From: Limnohabitans sp. MMS-10A-178
GTDB taxonomy: Bacteria > Pseudomonadota > Gammaproteobacteria > Burkholderiales > Burkholderiaceae_C
DNA: 64,000 nt
Direction: 5' to 3'
NCBI RefSeq assembly: GCF_003063375.1
Contig: NZ_NERY01000001.1
Coordinates: 744,001-808,000, forward strand
Of this stretch, positions 51,436-61,234 are shown in pieces (the stretch's first letter is position 1; every line of letters begins with the position of its first letter). The notes beneath the pieces were generated by a model. It saw only the letters and a program-made list of their open reading frames with translations, was not told where the DNA came from and did not search any database. A program made the position numbers and the translations under genes.

Positions 51436-51696
51436 ATGCCCCACGTGAAGATGTACACCACTGCTGTTTGCCCATATTGCGTTAGAGCCAAGCAAATTTT
51501 GAAGGCCAAGGGCGTGACCGAGATTGAGGAAATCAGGATAGATACCCAGCCCGAAATTCGCGAGCACATGATGAGCATCACTGGCCGCAGAACAGTGCCT
51601 CAAATTTTCATTGGCGAGACCCACGTTGGGGGTTGCGACGATTTAATGGCCCTCGACGCCAAAGGCGGCTTGATGCCGCTCCTGCAAGCCAGTTAA
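51436..51696 (+). CDS. grxC: Glutaredoxin 3
   Basis: The 86-aa dithiol glutaredoxin has the active site CPYC in 'AVCPYCVRAKQIL' and 'TVPQIFIGETHVGGCDDL'. It reduces disulfides with glutathione in the cytoplasm. It lies 50 nt after the rhodanese gene and before secB. Confidence 0.96.
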   Translation: MPHVKMYTTAVCPYCVRAKQILKAKGVTEIEEIRIDTQPEIREHMMSITGRRTVPQIFIGETHVGGCDDLMALDAKGGLMPLLQAS

Positions 51697-51812
51697 ATCC
51701 ATTAGTTCAAGCATGACGCGGCCCTTTTCTTATCGGTCATAATGCTTGCAATCTCTCGGCAGGGGCTTTTCAAGCGGCCGAAGGGAAAACCACTTTTTTA
51801 CCAAGAGTTTTT

Positions 51813-52271
51813 ATGTCAGAAGCAAGCACCCCTGTGTTCCAAATCCAGCGCGTTTACTTGAAAGAAGCGTCTTTGGAGCAACCCAACTCTCCTGCCATTT
51901 TGCTCGAGCAACAACAACCCTCAGTCGATATTCAGTTGGGTGTTGAGGCCAACCAAGCAGCAGACGGTGTTTTCGAAGTCTGCGTTACTGCCACAGTGCA
52001 CACCAAAATTGAAGACAAAACCGTGTTCTTGGTAGAGTGCAAGCAAGCTGGTATTTTTGAAATTCGCAATTTGCCTGAAGACCAAATGGGCTCTGTCATG
52101 GGCATCGCTTGCCCCCAAATCATTTACCCCTACTTGCGTGGCAACGTTGCCGACATGATCACCCGTGGAGGCTTTCCACCCGTGCACTTGGCCGAAATTA
52201 ACTTCCAAGCCATGTACGAGCAACAACAAGCTGAAGCGGCAGGAAAAGCGGCAGCACCGCAAGTCCAGTAA
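51813..52271 (+). CDS. secB: Protein-export chaperone SecB
   Basis: The 152-aa protein matches SecB: '[19 protein letters not shown]', '[24 protein letters not shown]' and an acidic glutamine-rich tail. It keeps preproteins unfolded and delivers them to SecA. It is 20 nt before gpsA. Confidence 0.97.
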   Translation: MSEASTPVFQIQRVYLKEASLEQPNSPAILLEQQQPSVDIQLGVEANQAADGVFEVCVTATVHTKIEDKTVFLVECKQAGIFEIRNLPEDQMGSVMGIACPQIIYPYLRGNVADMITRGGFPPVHLAEINFQAMYEQQQAEAAGKAAAPQVQ

Positions 52272-52291
52272 TTGACTTTGAGGCCCCCAAC

Positions 52292-53314
52292 TTGAGCCTG
52301 AAGATCGCGGTCATCGGGGCAGGTGCTTGGGGCACAGCGCTGGCCGTCAGCGCCAGTCGGCATGCGGCAGGACACCAGGTTCAATTGTGGACGCGTGACC
52401 CTGTTGCTGCCAAAGAGATGCAATTGCAAGGTCGCAACCAGCGTTATTTGCCTGAGGTTGAATTCCCCAAAACCTTGCGCTGCACCAGTTCAGATGTTTC
52501 GGAATTGGCCTCATGGGCTGCTGGCCATGACCTGATTGTCATTGGCACACCCATGTCTGCGCTGCGCAGCATGCTGCAAACATTGCAAAATGTTCAAGTG
52601 CCGGTGGCTTGGCTTTGCAAAGGGTTTGAAGCAGCCTCACCCCACATTGAATCGGGTGCCATGCCTCATGAGGTTTGCCAACAAGTTGCGCCCCATTTGA
52701 TGTCGGGCGCATTGAGTGGTCCCAGCTTTGCATTGGAAGTGGCGCGCGGTCAGCCCACTGCGCTGGTAGCTGCCAGTGCCCATGCCGCGGTGCGACAAAT
52801 TTTGGTAGAGGCTTTTCACAGCCCTAGTTTGCGTGTTTATGCCAACGACGACATGGTGGGTGTCGAAGTGGGCGGCGCAGTGAAAAATGTGTTGGCCATT
52901 GCCACCGGATTGTGTGATGGCCTGAACTTAGGCCTGAATGCACGGGCTGCATTGATCACCCGAGGTTTGTCAGAAATGACTCGTCTGGGCATGGCCTTGG
53001 GCGCCAAAGCAGAAACCTTTATGGGCTTGTCTGGCTTGGGCGATTTGGTTCTTACAGCCACAGGCGATTTGAGCCGCAATCGCAAAGTAGGACTGTTGTT
53101 GGCGCAGGGCATGGATTTGCATCAAGCGGTTCAATCCTTGGGCCATGTGGCCGAGGGTGTTTACAGCGCTCGCACCGTGGTCAAGCGTGCACAGGCGCTG
53201 GGCATTGAGATGCCCATTGCTCAGGGTGTGGTGGCCTTGCTAGACGGCCACTTAAAACCCTCTGAAGCCGTGGCAGCGCTCATGGGTCGAGACGCCAAGG
53301 GCGAAACGGCTTAA
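52292..53314 (+). CDS. gpsA: Glycerol-3-phosphate dehydrogenase [NAD(P)+]
   Basis: The 340-aa enzyme begins at a TTG (no ATG or GTG is near enough) with '[20 protein letters not shown]', the NAD(P) site. '[21 protein letters not shown]', '[17 protein letters not shown]' and '[18 protein letters not shown]' complete the family. It makes sn-glycerol-3-phosphate for phospholipids, complementing the uptake route encoded by ugpBAEC. Confidence 0.96.
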   Translation: MSLKIAVIGAGAWGTALAVSASRHAAGHQVQLWTRDPVAAKEMQLQGRNQRYLPEVEFPKTLRCTSSDVSELASWAAGHDLIVIGTPMSALRSMLQTLQNVQVPVAWLCKGFEAASPHIESGAMPHEVCQQVAPHLMSGALSGPSFALEVARGQPTALVAASAHAAVRQILVEAFHSPSLRVYANDDMVGVEVGGAVKNVLAIATGLCDGLNLGLNARAALITRGLSEMTRLGMALGAKAETFMGLSGLGDLVLTATGDLSRNRKVGLLLAQGMDLHQAVQSLGHVAEGVYSARTVVKRAQALGIEMPIAQGVVALLDGHLKPSEAVAALMGRDAKGETA

Positions 53315-53326
53315 AGCATTTGTGAG

Positions 53327-54190
53327 TTAAACGGGTGTGAACGACAGCCGCACGTAGATGGGTGCGAAGGCTTCAGCTTGGGTAATTTCAATTAGCGTTT
53401 CTTTGGCCAACTCAAGCAAGGCAATGAATGTGACTACCAACACGGGCGTGCCTTTGCTGGGATCGAACAAGTTTTCAAACTCGACAAACTTGCGGCCCTG
53501 TAAGTGCTTTAAAACGATGCTCATGTGCTCTCGCACACTGAGTTCTTCGCGGGTAATTTTGTGGTGCTGAACCAGTTTGGCACGTTTCAAAATGTCGCGC
53601 CAAGCTTCTTGAAGTTCAACCAAGTGCACATCGGGAAAGCGCGGTTGCAGACTTTGCTCGATGTAGACCTGAGCCTTTAAAAAGTCGCGGCCGTACTGCG
53701 GCAAATTGCCCAACTGCATGGAGGCCATTTTCATTTGCTCGTATTCCAGCAAACGACGAACCAATTCGGCACGCGGGTCTTCGGGCTCTTGGCCCTCCGC
53801 CACTTTTTTGGGTGGCAACAGCATGCGCGATTTGATTTCAATCAGCATGGCGGCCATGAGCAAATACTCAGCAGCCAACTCAAGGTTGTGCTCGCGAATT
53901 TCATCGACATAACTGAGGTACTGGCGCGTGACCGCGGCCATGGGAATGTCGAGAATGTTGAAGTTTTGCTTGCGAATGAGGTAGAGCAGCAAGTCCAGAG
54001 GACCTTCAAAAGCCTCTAAAAAAACCTCTAAAGCATCGGGTGGGATGTAAAGGTCGTTGGGCATTGAAAACAAAGGCTCGCCATACAAACGAGCCACTGC
54101 CACGTGGTCAATGACCTCGGGCAGACCCGCCGTGTTTTCAACGGTGGGCAGAAGCTCTGGGGGAGCAGCGGTGTTTTCCAAAAGACTCAA
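53327..54190 (-). CDS. scpA: Segregation and condensation protein A
   Basis: The 287-aa kleisin has 'FEGPLDLLLYLIRKQNFNILDIPM' and 'EYLLMAAMLIEIKSRMLLP' in the N-terminal SMC-binding region and a C-terminal winged helix. With ScpB and SMC it condenses the chromosome. No scpB is adjacent. It overlaps the DUF3460 gene by 4 nt (ATGA). Confidence 0.94.
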   Translation of the reverse strand: MSLLENTAAPPELLPTVENTAGLPEVIDHVAVARLYGEPLFSMPNDLYIPPDALEVFLEAFEGPLDLLLYLIRKQNFNILDIPMAAVTRQYLSYVDEIREHNLELAAEYLLMAAMLIEIKSRMLLPPKKVAEGQEPEDPRAELVRRLLEYEQMKMASMQLGNLPQYGRDFLKAQVYIEQSLQPRFPDVHLVELQEAWRDILKRAKLVQHHKITREELSVREHMSIVLKHLQGRKFVEFENLFDPSKGTPVLVVTFIALLELAKETLIEITQAEAFAPIYVRLSFTPV

Positions 54191-54399
54191 CCTTTTGTTT
54201 GATAAACGTAGGGCTTTTGGGCCACACGGCCTGAATTGAATTCTTTCAAGACATGGCGGTCAACCGAGGCGTTCCACAGCAAAGCACGGGCTTCTTTTTG
54301 CGCTGCGTCAAGGTGAGGCCGATCTGCCTTGAGTTGTTCAATGAACTGGGTGGTGTCGGATTGGTAGTCAGGGCGACGGAAAAAATGCAGGAGCGACAT
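54187..54399 (-). CDS. DUF3460 family small protein
   Basis: The 70-aa protein 'MSLLHFFRRPDYQSDTTQFI' to 'QKPYVYQTKG' matches DUF3460, a family of short basic proteins in Betaproteobacteria. Its function is unknown. It is coupled to scpA by the ATGA overlap, so a role in chromosome segregation is possible but unproven. Confidence 0.88.
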   Translation of the reverse strand: MSLLHFFRRPDYQSDTTQFIEQLKADRPHLDAAQKEARALLWNASVDRHVLKEFNSGRVAQKPYVYQTKG

Positions 54400-54446
54400 G
54401 GCAAAGCGCTTTCTAATGAATTGAGGCTTATTTTAGCGTTACGGCG

Positions 54447-56141
54447 CTAGGGTTTTTCTGACATATGGGCCACTTCAAGAGCTGCTTCAAGGGCCGCTTC
54501 TAGCGCCGAAGACCAATCTGGGTAAACATTCTGGCCCATTGTGGTGAGCAAGCCGGTTCTGCGAGCAATGTCGAGCGGTTGGTGATGCAGCCCGCAAATG
54601 ATCAGCTGCACGTGCTTTTTTTGGCAGATTTTGGCCAGAGCCAACAAAGCGTCTGCGCCAGACGAATCGATATAAATCAAATTTTTGAGGTCTAAGACCA
54701 GTGATTTTTTCGGCAAATTTTCTTCGATGGCTTCTACCAGTTTCACCGCGCCAAAGAACAAGGCCCCATAAAACCGATATGCACTGACTTGCCCATGCTG
54801 GTTCTTTAGCGAGGGGCTGTCCGTGGGACCCAATGGCTCAACACGGCTCAGGTTGGAAATTCGGTAAATGAAAGTGAGGCAGGCGGCAAACAAACCAAAT
54901 TCGATGGCCACTGTGAGGTCGACCACGATGGTGAGCAAAAAAACGGCCAACAAGGTGATGCGGTAAGGCACTCGGAACTGTGTTAAATCTTTGAATGCGT
55001 GCCATTCACCCATGTTCCAAGCCACAAACATCAAGATGGCAGCCAGTGCTGGCAATGGCACGTGATTGGCCAATGGCGCTGCCACCCATACCACCGCCAA
55101 CAAAACCAGGGCGTGAACCATGCCGGCAATGGGTGAACGACCGCCACTTTTGACGTTGGTCACCGTGCGTGCAATGGTGCCAGTGGCGGGCATGCCACCG
55201 AAAAAGGGGGTGACAAAATTGGCCACGCCCTGTGCCATGAGTTCTTGATTGGGGTTGTGCTTGTCGCCAATGAGGCCATCGGCAATGCGGGCGCACAGCA
55301 AGGACTCGATGGCACCCAGCAATGTCAAGGTGAAGATGGGCATGCTCAAGTGCTGCAGGTTGGCCAAGCTGAATTCTGGCCAGACAAAACTGGGTAACTC
55401 TGAAGGAATGCCACCAAATTTACTGCCGATAGTTTCGACTGGCAGTTGCAGTAAGGATGCAATCAAGGTGGCTGCAATGAGGGCCACGATGGAGCCGGGC
55501 ACCACTTGCAAAATGCGTTTAAGTCCCTTCACGGGCGCTTGGCCTTGTTGGGCTGAAAACAGCCGCTGCCAAACCACAATCAGGACCAATGAGCCACATG
55601 CCAATGCCAGTGCAGGGGCTTGAAAGGTGGGCAGCGTTTCATGCAAGGTTTGCAAAATGCCAAAAAAATCGGCAGGCATGTTTGTGACCTGAAGCCCCAA
55701 AAAATCTTTCACTTGCGACAACATGATCAACACGGCAATGCCGTTGGTAAAACCAATGATTACCGCCACGGGTATGAATCTGATGAGGTTGCCCAATTTG
55801 AGCAAGCCCATGACAAAGAGCAAGACACCTGAAGCAGCGGTAGCCAGGATGAGATTGGCCAGGCCATAGCGTTCTAAGATGCCATACACAATGACAATGA
55901 AGGCGCCCGCCGGGCCGCCAATTTGAACTCTGCTGCCACCCAATGCCGATATGATGAAACCTGCAATGATGGCAGTGAACAGGCCCGCTTCGGGTTTGAG
56001 CCCTGAAGCGATGGCAAAGGCCATGGCCAATGGCAAAGCAACCACACCGACGGTAAAGCCTGCCGCGATATCTGTGCCCAGTTGCGCCCGGCTGTAACCC
56101 TTCAAAGAGTCGACAAGTTTGGGGCGAAAGAAGAAGGCCAT
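54447..56141 (-). CDS. SulP anion transporter with STAS domain (second copy)
   Basis: The 564-aa protein has the SulP core ('DIAAGFTVGVVALPLAMAFA', 'PVAVIIGFTNGIAVLIMLSQ') and a STAS domain (about 445-550, 'LVLDLKNLIYIDSSGADALL'). The STAS loop has a conserved DSSG. It differs in many motifs from the gene at 46151-47776, so this is not a recent duplication. Substrate is unknown; BicA-type bicarbonate carriers and sulfate carriers share this layout. Confidence 0.92.
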   Translation of the reverse strand: MAFFFRPKLVDSLKGYSRAQLGTDIAAGFTVGVVALPLAMAFAIASGLKPEAGLFTAIIAGFIISALGGSRVQIGGPAGAFIVIVYGILERYGLANLILATAASGVLLFVMGLLKLGNLIRFIPVAVIIGFTNGIAVLIMLSQVKDFLGLQVTNMPADFFGILQTLHETLPTFQAPALALACGSLVLIVVWQRLFSAQQGQAPVKGLKRILQVVPGSIVALIAATLIASLLQLPVETIGSKFGGIPSELPSFVWPEFSLANLQHLSMPIFTLTLLGAIESLLCARIADGLIGDKHNPNQELMAQGVANFVTPFFGGMPATGTIARTVTNVKSGGRSPIAGMVHALVLLAVVWVAAPLANHVPLPALAAILMFVAWNMGEWHAFKDLTQFRVPYRITLLAVFLLTIVVDLTVAIEFGLFAACLTFIYRISNLSRVEPLGPTDSPSLKNQHGQVSAYRFYGALFFGAVKLVEAIEENLPKKSLVLDLKNLIYIDSSGADALLALAKICQKKHVQLIICGLHHQPLDIARRTGLLTTMGQNVYPDWSSALEAALEAALEVAHMSEKP

Positions 56142-56195
56142 GCTTCAGTGTAGCGTTGGAAACGACCTAGTGATTGGCTGGCCGAAAGAGCCAGA

Positions 56196-58280
56196 TCAGT
56201 GAATTCGCATGCCAGGTTTTGCGCCTGGCCATGGATTCAACACATAAATGCCAGGCTCCGCTTTTTCATCCGCATGGCTGGCGGCCAGTACCATGCCTTC
56301 AGAAACGCCAAACTTCATTTTGCGTGGCGCCAAATTGGCCACCATGACGGTGAGCTTGCCAACCAAGTCTTCGGGTCTGTAAACACTGGCAATGCCACTG
56401 AACACATTGCGGTGTTTGCCTTCGCCCACATCCAAGGTGAGTCTCAACAACTTGCTTGAACCCTCCACCGCTTCGCATTGCACAATTTGCGCAATGCGCA
56501 GATCGATCTTGGCAAAGTCGTCGATGGAAATGGTGGGTGCAATGGCTTCGCCGCCAGGCAATGGCGCCGCTTCGACCACAGGTTCAGGTGCTTCAAACAA
56601 AGCATCCAACATGGCCACATCGACCCGTTGCATCAGGTGCTTGTAGTCGTTGATGGCATGACCTGCACCCAGCGAAGCTTTCACATCTGTGAAGTTCATG
56701 GCATCAATATTCAAGAACTTTTCCACGTTGCTGGCCAAAGAAGGCAGCACAGGTTTTAACATGACACTGAGCAAGCGGAAGGCTTCGATGCAGGTGGTGC
56801 AAACGTCGTGCAGGCGTGTGTCCATGCCTTCTTGCTTGGCCAATTCCCAGGGTTTGTTTTGATCGACGTATTCGTTCACTCGGTCGGCCAAGAGCATCAC
56901 TTCGCGCAATGCTTTGGCGTAGTCACGCTCATCGTAAAGCTTCGCAACGGGCGCCACGCCTTCGTGCAATTGCTTGAGCAAAGCTTGTCCATCGGCAGAC
57001 ACAAGGCCCAGTTTGCCACCTAAGCGCTTGGCAATGAAGCCAGCTGCGCGCGACGCAATGTTGATGTACTTGCCCACCAAGTCGGAGTTGACGCGGGCCA
57101 TGAAGTCTTCAGGGTTGAAGTCGACGTCTTCGTTGCGGCCATTGAGTTTGGCCGCAATGTAATAACGCAGCCATTCGGGGTTCATGCCCAGTTTCAAATA
57201 CTTGAGAGGGTCGAGGCCGGTGCCGCGGCTCTTGCTCATCTTCTCGCCGCTGACAGTTAAGAATCCGTGCACATAAACTGCGTTGGGTGTTTTGCGGCCG
57301 CTGAAATGCAGCATGGCGGGCCAGAACAAGGTGTGGAAATACGTGATGTCTTTGCCAATGAAGTGGTACTGCTCGACCTTGGGGTTGTTGATGTAGGCGT
57401 TGTAGTCCACACCAATTTTGCCCAAATAGTTTTTGAGAGAAGCCAAATAGCCAATGGGTGCATCGAGCCACACGTAAAAATATTTGCCGGGTGCGTCAGG
57501 AATTTCAATGCCGAAATAGGGCGCGTCGCGGCTGATGTCCCAGTCGCCCAAGCCGCCCTGGCCTTCTTCGTCTTTGGCAAACCACTCTTTGATTTTGTTC
57601 AGCACTTCGGGCTGCAAGCGCCCTGTGTCGTGCGTCCATTTTTCTAGGAACTCAACGCAGCGAGGGTCTGACAGTTTGAAGAAGTAGTGCTCAGATTGCT
57701 TCAGCACAGGTGTGGCGCCAGACAAAGCGGAATAGGGATTCTTCACTTCGGTGGGGGCGTAAACCGCACCGCACGATTCGCAGCTGTCGCCATACTGGTC
57801 TTTGGCGCCGCACTTAGGGCATTCGCCTTTGATGAAACGGTCGGGCAAGAACATCGACTTTTCGGGGTCAAAGAATTGCTCGATGGTCTTGGTGGCGATG
57901 AAGCCTGCAGCTTTGAGATCGCGGTAAATTTGTTGGGCCAGTTCGTGGTTTTCGGGGCCGTCGGTGGAGTGCCAATTGTCAAAGGCGATGTGAAAGCCAT
58001 CGAGATAAGGCTTGCGACCCGAAGCAATGTTGGCCACAAATTGCTGTGGTGTGATGCCAGCTTTTTCGGCAGCAATCATGATAGGAGCGCCATGCGCGTC
58101 GTCGGCACACACAAAGTGCACCTCATGACCTTGCATGCGCTGCGCACGAACCCAAGTGTCGGCCTGGATGTACTCCATGATGTGACCGATGTGGAAATTG
58201 CCGTTGGCATAGGGCAAAGCGGTCGTGACAAATATTTGTCGCTTGGTATCGGGGAGGTTCGAAGCAGTCGAGGCAGACAT
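56196..58280 (-). CDS. metG: Methionyl-tRNA synthetase
   Basis: The 694-aa enzyme has the HIGH motif in '[17 protein letters not shown]', zinc-knuckle cysteines in '[18 protein letters not shown]', KMSKS in '[11 protein letters not shown]' and a C-terminal tRNA-binding OB domain (about 590-694, '[14 protein letters not shown]'). It is the long dimeric form. It is divergent from apbC, with 89 nt between starts, an arrangement common in proteobacteria. Confidence 0.97.
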   Translation of the reverse strand: MSASTASNLPDTKRQIFVTTALPYANGNFHIGHIMEYIQADTWVRAQRMQGHEVHFVCADDAHGAPIMIAAEKAGITPQQFVANIASGRKPYLDGFHIAFDNWHSTDGPENHELAQQIYRDLKAAGFIATKTIEQFFDPEKSMFLPDRFIKGECPKCGAKDQYGDSCESCGAVYAPTEVKNPYSALSGATPVLKQSEHYFFKLSDPRCVEFLEKWTHDTGRLQPEVLNKIKEWFAKDEEGQGGLGDWDISRDAPYFGIEIPDAPGKYFYVWLDAPIGYLASLKNYLGKIGVDYNAYINNPKVEQYHFIGKDITYFHTLFWPAMLHFSGRKTPNAVYVHGFLTVSGEKMSKSRGTGLDPLKYLKLGMNPEWLRYYIAAKLNGRNEDVDFNPEDFMARVNSDLVGKYINIASRAAGFIAKRLGGKLGLVSADGQALLKQLHEGVAPVAKLYDERDYAKALREVMLLADRVNEYVDQNKPWELAKQEGMDTRLHDVCTTCIEAFRLLSVMLKPVLPSLASNVEKFLNIDAMNFTDVKASLGAGHAINDYKHLMQRVDVAMLDALFEAPEPVVEAAPLPGGEAIAPTISIDDFAKIDLRIAQIVQCEAVEGSSKLLRLTLDVGEGKHRNVFSGIASVYRPEDLVGKLTVMVANLAPRKMKFGVSEGMVLAASHADEKAEPGIYVLNPWPGAKPGMRIH

Positions 58281-58369
58281 GAGGGGTCAGTTTGTAGGGG
58301 AATCCTCGATTTTATGGGCTTCGGCCCTCCGATGTCGCTAAACTTCCTGCCATTCGCAGAAAGTTTCAC

Positions 58370-59458
58370 ATGTCGACCCCAGAACAACTCCAAAAAGCCC
58401 TCGAATCGGTCATCGACCCCAACACTGGCAAAGATTTCGTCTCCACCAAAGCTCTGAAAAACCTGGTGGTGGACGGTGGCAATGTGGCTTTTGATGTCGA
58501 GTTGGGCTATCCCGCCAAGAGCCAAATCCCTGGTTTGCGCAACGCCCTTATTGCCGCAGCCAAACAGGTGCCCGGCGTGACCAATGTTTCTGCCAACGTC
58601 ACCACCAAAATTGTGGCGCATGCCGCACAGCGAGGTGTGGCCTTGTTGCCTCAAGTGAAAAACATCGTAGCCGTTGCCTCAGGCAAGGGCGGCGTGGGCA
58701 AGAGCACCACAGCAGTCAACTTGGCGCTGGCGCTGGCCGCAGAAGGCGCCAGTGTGGGCCTGCTGGATGCCGACATTTATGGCCCCAGCCAGCCCATGAT
58801 GATGGGCATTGAAGGCCGCCCCGAGAGCGAAGACGGCAAAACCATGGAGCCCATGGAAAACTATGGTGTGCAAGTGATGTCGATTGGCTTCTTGGTGAAC
58901 CAAGACGAAGCCATGATTTGGCGTGGCCCCATGGCCACACAGGCGCTGGAGCAGCTGCTGCGCCAGACCAATTGGAAAGATTTGGATTACTTGATCATTG
59001 ACATGCCACCTGGCACTGGTGACATTCAACTCACCCTCAGCCAGCGCGTGCCCATGACCGGTGCCGTGATTGTGACCACACCGCAAGACATCGCTTTGCT
59101 CGATGCCAAAAAGGGCATCAAGATGTTTGAGAAAGTGGGCGTGCCCATTTTGGGCATTGTGGAAAACATGGCGGTTCACGTTTGCACCAATTGTGGCCAT
59201 ATTGAGCACATCTTTGGCGCCGATGGCGGCAAGAAAATGGCCGAAAACTACCAAATGGATTACTTGGGCGCCTTGCCCTTGAACATGCAAATTCGCTTGC
59301 AAGCCGACAATGGTAAACCTACTGTGGTGGCCGACCCCGATGGCGAAGTGGCGGGCATTTACAAGTCGGTGGCTCGCCAAGTGGCCATCAAAATTGCGGC
59401 CAAGGCCAAAGACTTTTCAGCCAAGTTCCCTACCATCACGGTTTCTAAAAACACCTGA
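58370..59458 (+). CDS. apbC: Mrp/ApbC iron-sulfur cluster carrier ATPase
   Basis: The 362-aa protein has an N-terminal MIP18-like domain (about 1-80) and a P-loop ATPase with the deviant Walker A 'GKGGVGKSTTAVNL'. 'VHVCTNCGHIEHIFG' holds the CxxC that binds a bridging [4Fe-4S] cluster. It delivers clusters to apo-proteins. Its stop is 5 nt from the stop of convergent bclA, with no terminator between. Confidence 0.95.
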   Translation: MSTPEQLQKALESVIDPNTGKDFVSTKALKNLVVDGGNVAFDVELGYPAKSQIPGLRNALIAAAKQVPGVTNVSANVTTKIVAHAAQRGVALLPQVKNIVAVASGKGGVGKSTTAVNLALALAAEGASVGLLDADIYGPSQPMMMGIEGRPESEDGKTMEPMENYGVQVMSIGFLVNQDEAMIWRGPMATQALEQLLRQTNWKDLDYLIIDMPPGTGDIQLTLSQRVPMTGAVIVTTPQDIALLDAKKGIKMFEKVGVPILGIVENMAVHVCTNCGHIEHIFGADGGKKMAENYQMDYLGALPLNMQIRLQADNGKPTVVADPDGEVAGIYKSVARQVAIKIAAKAKDFSAKFPTITVSKNT

Positions 59459-59463
59459 ACCCC

Positions 59464-61029
59464 TCAAGCCTTTTTGTTTTCCATATCGCGCAAACGGAAA
59501 CGTTGAATCTTGCCGGTGGCAGTTTTGGGAAGCTCAGCGATGAACTCTACAAAGCGGGGGTATTTGTAAGGAGCCAAGCGCTCTTTCACAAACACTTTCA
59601 CGTCTTCTTCCGTCAGGCTCTGGCCGGCTTTCAAAACAATGAAGGCTTTCGTTTTGGTGAGGCCGTCGGTGTCAGCTTTGCCAATGACAGCGGCTTCCAA
59701 AATGGCCGGGTGTTGAACCAAGGTCGACTCCACTTCAAACGGCGACACATAAATGCCACTCACTTTGAGCATGTCATCGTTGCGTCCTGCGTAGGTGTAG
59801 TAGCCGTCTGAGTCGCGTGAGTATTTGTCGCCGCTTTTGGTCCATTCACCTTGGAAGGTGTCGCGTGATTTTTCGCGGTTGTTCCAGTACATCAATGCAG
59901 CACTCGGGCCCTTGATGTAAAGATCGCCAATCTCGTCGTGGCCCGACAGTACCTGGCCCTCTTTCCCGCGTAATTGCACTTCGTAGCCCGGCACAGGCTT
60001 GCCTGTGGTGCCATAACGAACATCGCCTGGCGTGTTGGACAAAAATACGTGTAGCATTTCGGTAGAGCCAATGCCGTCGATGATTTCGCAGCCAAAGCGG
60101 GCGGTCCAACGCTCACCAATGTCTGCAGGCAAGGCTTCACCAGCGGATGAGCACAGGCGCAATGCCACTTGGTCTTTGCTGGGCAAGTCAGGACTTGCCA
60201 ACATACCGCCATAGCCCGTGGGCGCACCATAAAACACGGTGGGTTTGTGGGTGATCAATCGCTTGAATGTGGCTTGCGGTGTGGGGCGCTCTGCCATCAA
60301 CACCACACTGGCGCCAACGCTTAAGGGGAAGGTGAGGGCGTTGCCCAAACCATAGGCAAAGAACAACTTGGCTGCTGAAAACACCACGTCATTGGACGTC
60401 AATGCCAAAACGCCTTTGCCATACAACTGCGCGGTCCAATACAGATTGCCTTGAGTGTGTACGGTGCCTTTGGGATTGCCCGTTGAGCCGGAGGAGAACA
60501 ACCAGAAAGCGGGTTCGTCTGTATGTGTTTCAGCAGGTAAGCTGGGGCCTGCGGCAGACGCCAACAAGTCTTTGAAATGCATGTGGGGTGCTGGCAATTC
60601 GCCCTCGTGGCGGGACACCACCACGTGCTTGATGCTTTTGGTGCCTAGCGAAATGGCAGTGTTCAAAGTGGTTAACAAAGCCGAGGACACCAAAGCCGCT
60701 TGAGCTCGGCTGTTGTTGATCATGAATACGTAGTCATCTGCCGTTAACAGGGTGTTGACAGCAACGGGCACCACACCTGCATAAAGTGCGCCCAAGAATG
60801 ACACGATCCAGTCTGTGCTGTCGTGCATCAACAAGAGAACGCGTTCTTCTCGCTTGAGGCCTAACTTTCGCAGACCCGCTGCACAGGCTCTGATTTGTTC
60901 GCCCATTTCGCCGTAGGTGAGGCTGCCCGCATCGTCAATGAGCGCCGTCTTGTCTTTGCGACTGTTGTTGGCCGCAATCAAAAATTGTGCAAAGTTGAAT
61001 TGCGCGGGAGGTGCTGAGGGCAGTGTCAT
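59464..61029 (-). CDS. bclA: Benzoate-CoA ligase
   Basis: I start at the ATG at 61029 ('MTLPSAPPAQFNFAQ'), preceded by GGAGACAACC; this gives 521 aa. The ANL-superfamily motifs are 'FSSGSTGNPKGTVHTQGNLYW', 'GIGSTEMLHVFLSN', 'GRNDDMLKVSGIYVSPFEVE' and the catalytic lysine in 'PKTATGKIQRF'. The 'GSTEMLHVFLSN' segment is characteristic of benzoate-CoA ligases. It activates benzoate to benzoyl-CoA for the box pathway, and divergent boxR supports that substrate. Confidence 0.92.
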   Translation of the reverse strand: MTLPSAPPAQFNFAQFLIAANNSRKDKTALIDDAGSLTYGEMGEQIRACAAGLRKLGLKREERVLLLMHDSTDWIVSFLGALYAGVVPVAVNTLLTADDYVFMINNSRAQAALVSSALLTTLNTAISLGTKSIKHVVVSRHEGELPAPHMHFKDLLASAAGPSLPAETHTDEPAFWLFSSGSTGNPKGTVHTQGNLYWTAQLYGKGVLALTSNDVVFSAAKLFFAYGLGNALTFPLSVGASVVLMAERPTPQATFKRLITHKPTVFYGAPTGYGGMLASPDLPSKDQVALRLCSSAGEALPADIGERWTARFGCEIIDGIGSTEMLHVFLSNTPGDVRYGTTGKPVPGYEVQLRGKEGQVLSGHDEIGDLYIKGPSAALMYWNNREKSRDTFQGEWTKSGDKYSRDSDGYYTYAGRNDDMLKVSGIYVSPFEVESTLVQHPAILEAAVIGKADTDGLTKTKAFIVLKAGQSLTEEDVKVFVKERLAPYKYPRFVEFIAELPKTATGKIQRFRLRDMENKKA

Positions 61030-61069
61030 GGTTGTCTCCGTGATCTGGATCAAAATTTTTTATTCAAGG

Positions 61070-61151
61070 TGCATTAAAAAGCTTTGGAATTCTTTCAACA
61101 AGCGGTATAAATGCACTATCTTGCTTGCAGATGAGTATGCAGTAAAGTGCA
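61070..61151. promoter_or_regulatory. bclA-boxR divergent promoter region with BoxR-type TGCA sites
   Basis: TGCAGTAAAGTGCA (61138-61151) is a TGCA-N6-TGCA inverted repeat. TGCA-N6-TGCT (61112-61125) is an imperfect copy, with further TGCA at 61126-61129 and 61070-61073. For boxR, TTGCTT (61121-61126) and TAAAGT (61143-61148) are 16 bp apart, so the perfect site covers the -10. For bclA (minus strand) a TTGTTG-17-TTTAAT pair is possible. The motif form matches what I recall for BoxR/BzdR operators. Confidence 0.65.
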
Positions 61152-61234
61152 TGTTTTGTCTGCCGCCAAATTTAAGGGTTTTCCCTTATAAATTGAGAAA
61201 TTTGTATCCCCTTCATAAGTTTTTGGAGACGTCG

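Noticed and set aside
54403-54412. AAAGCGCTTT, the core of the LacI operator, just before the DUF3460 start
   Set aside because: The flanking bases do not extend the palindrome to TGAAAGCGCTTTCA, and a link of the sugar regulator to scpA has no support; likely chance.
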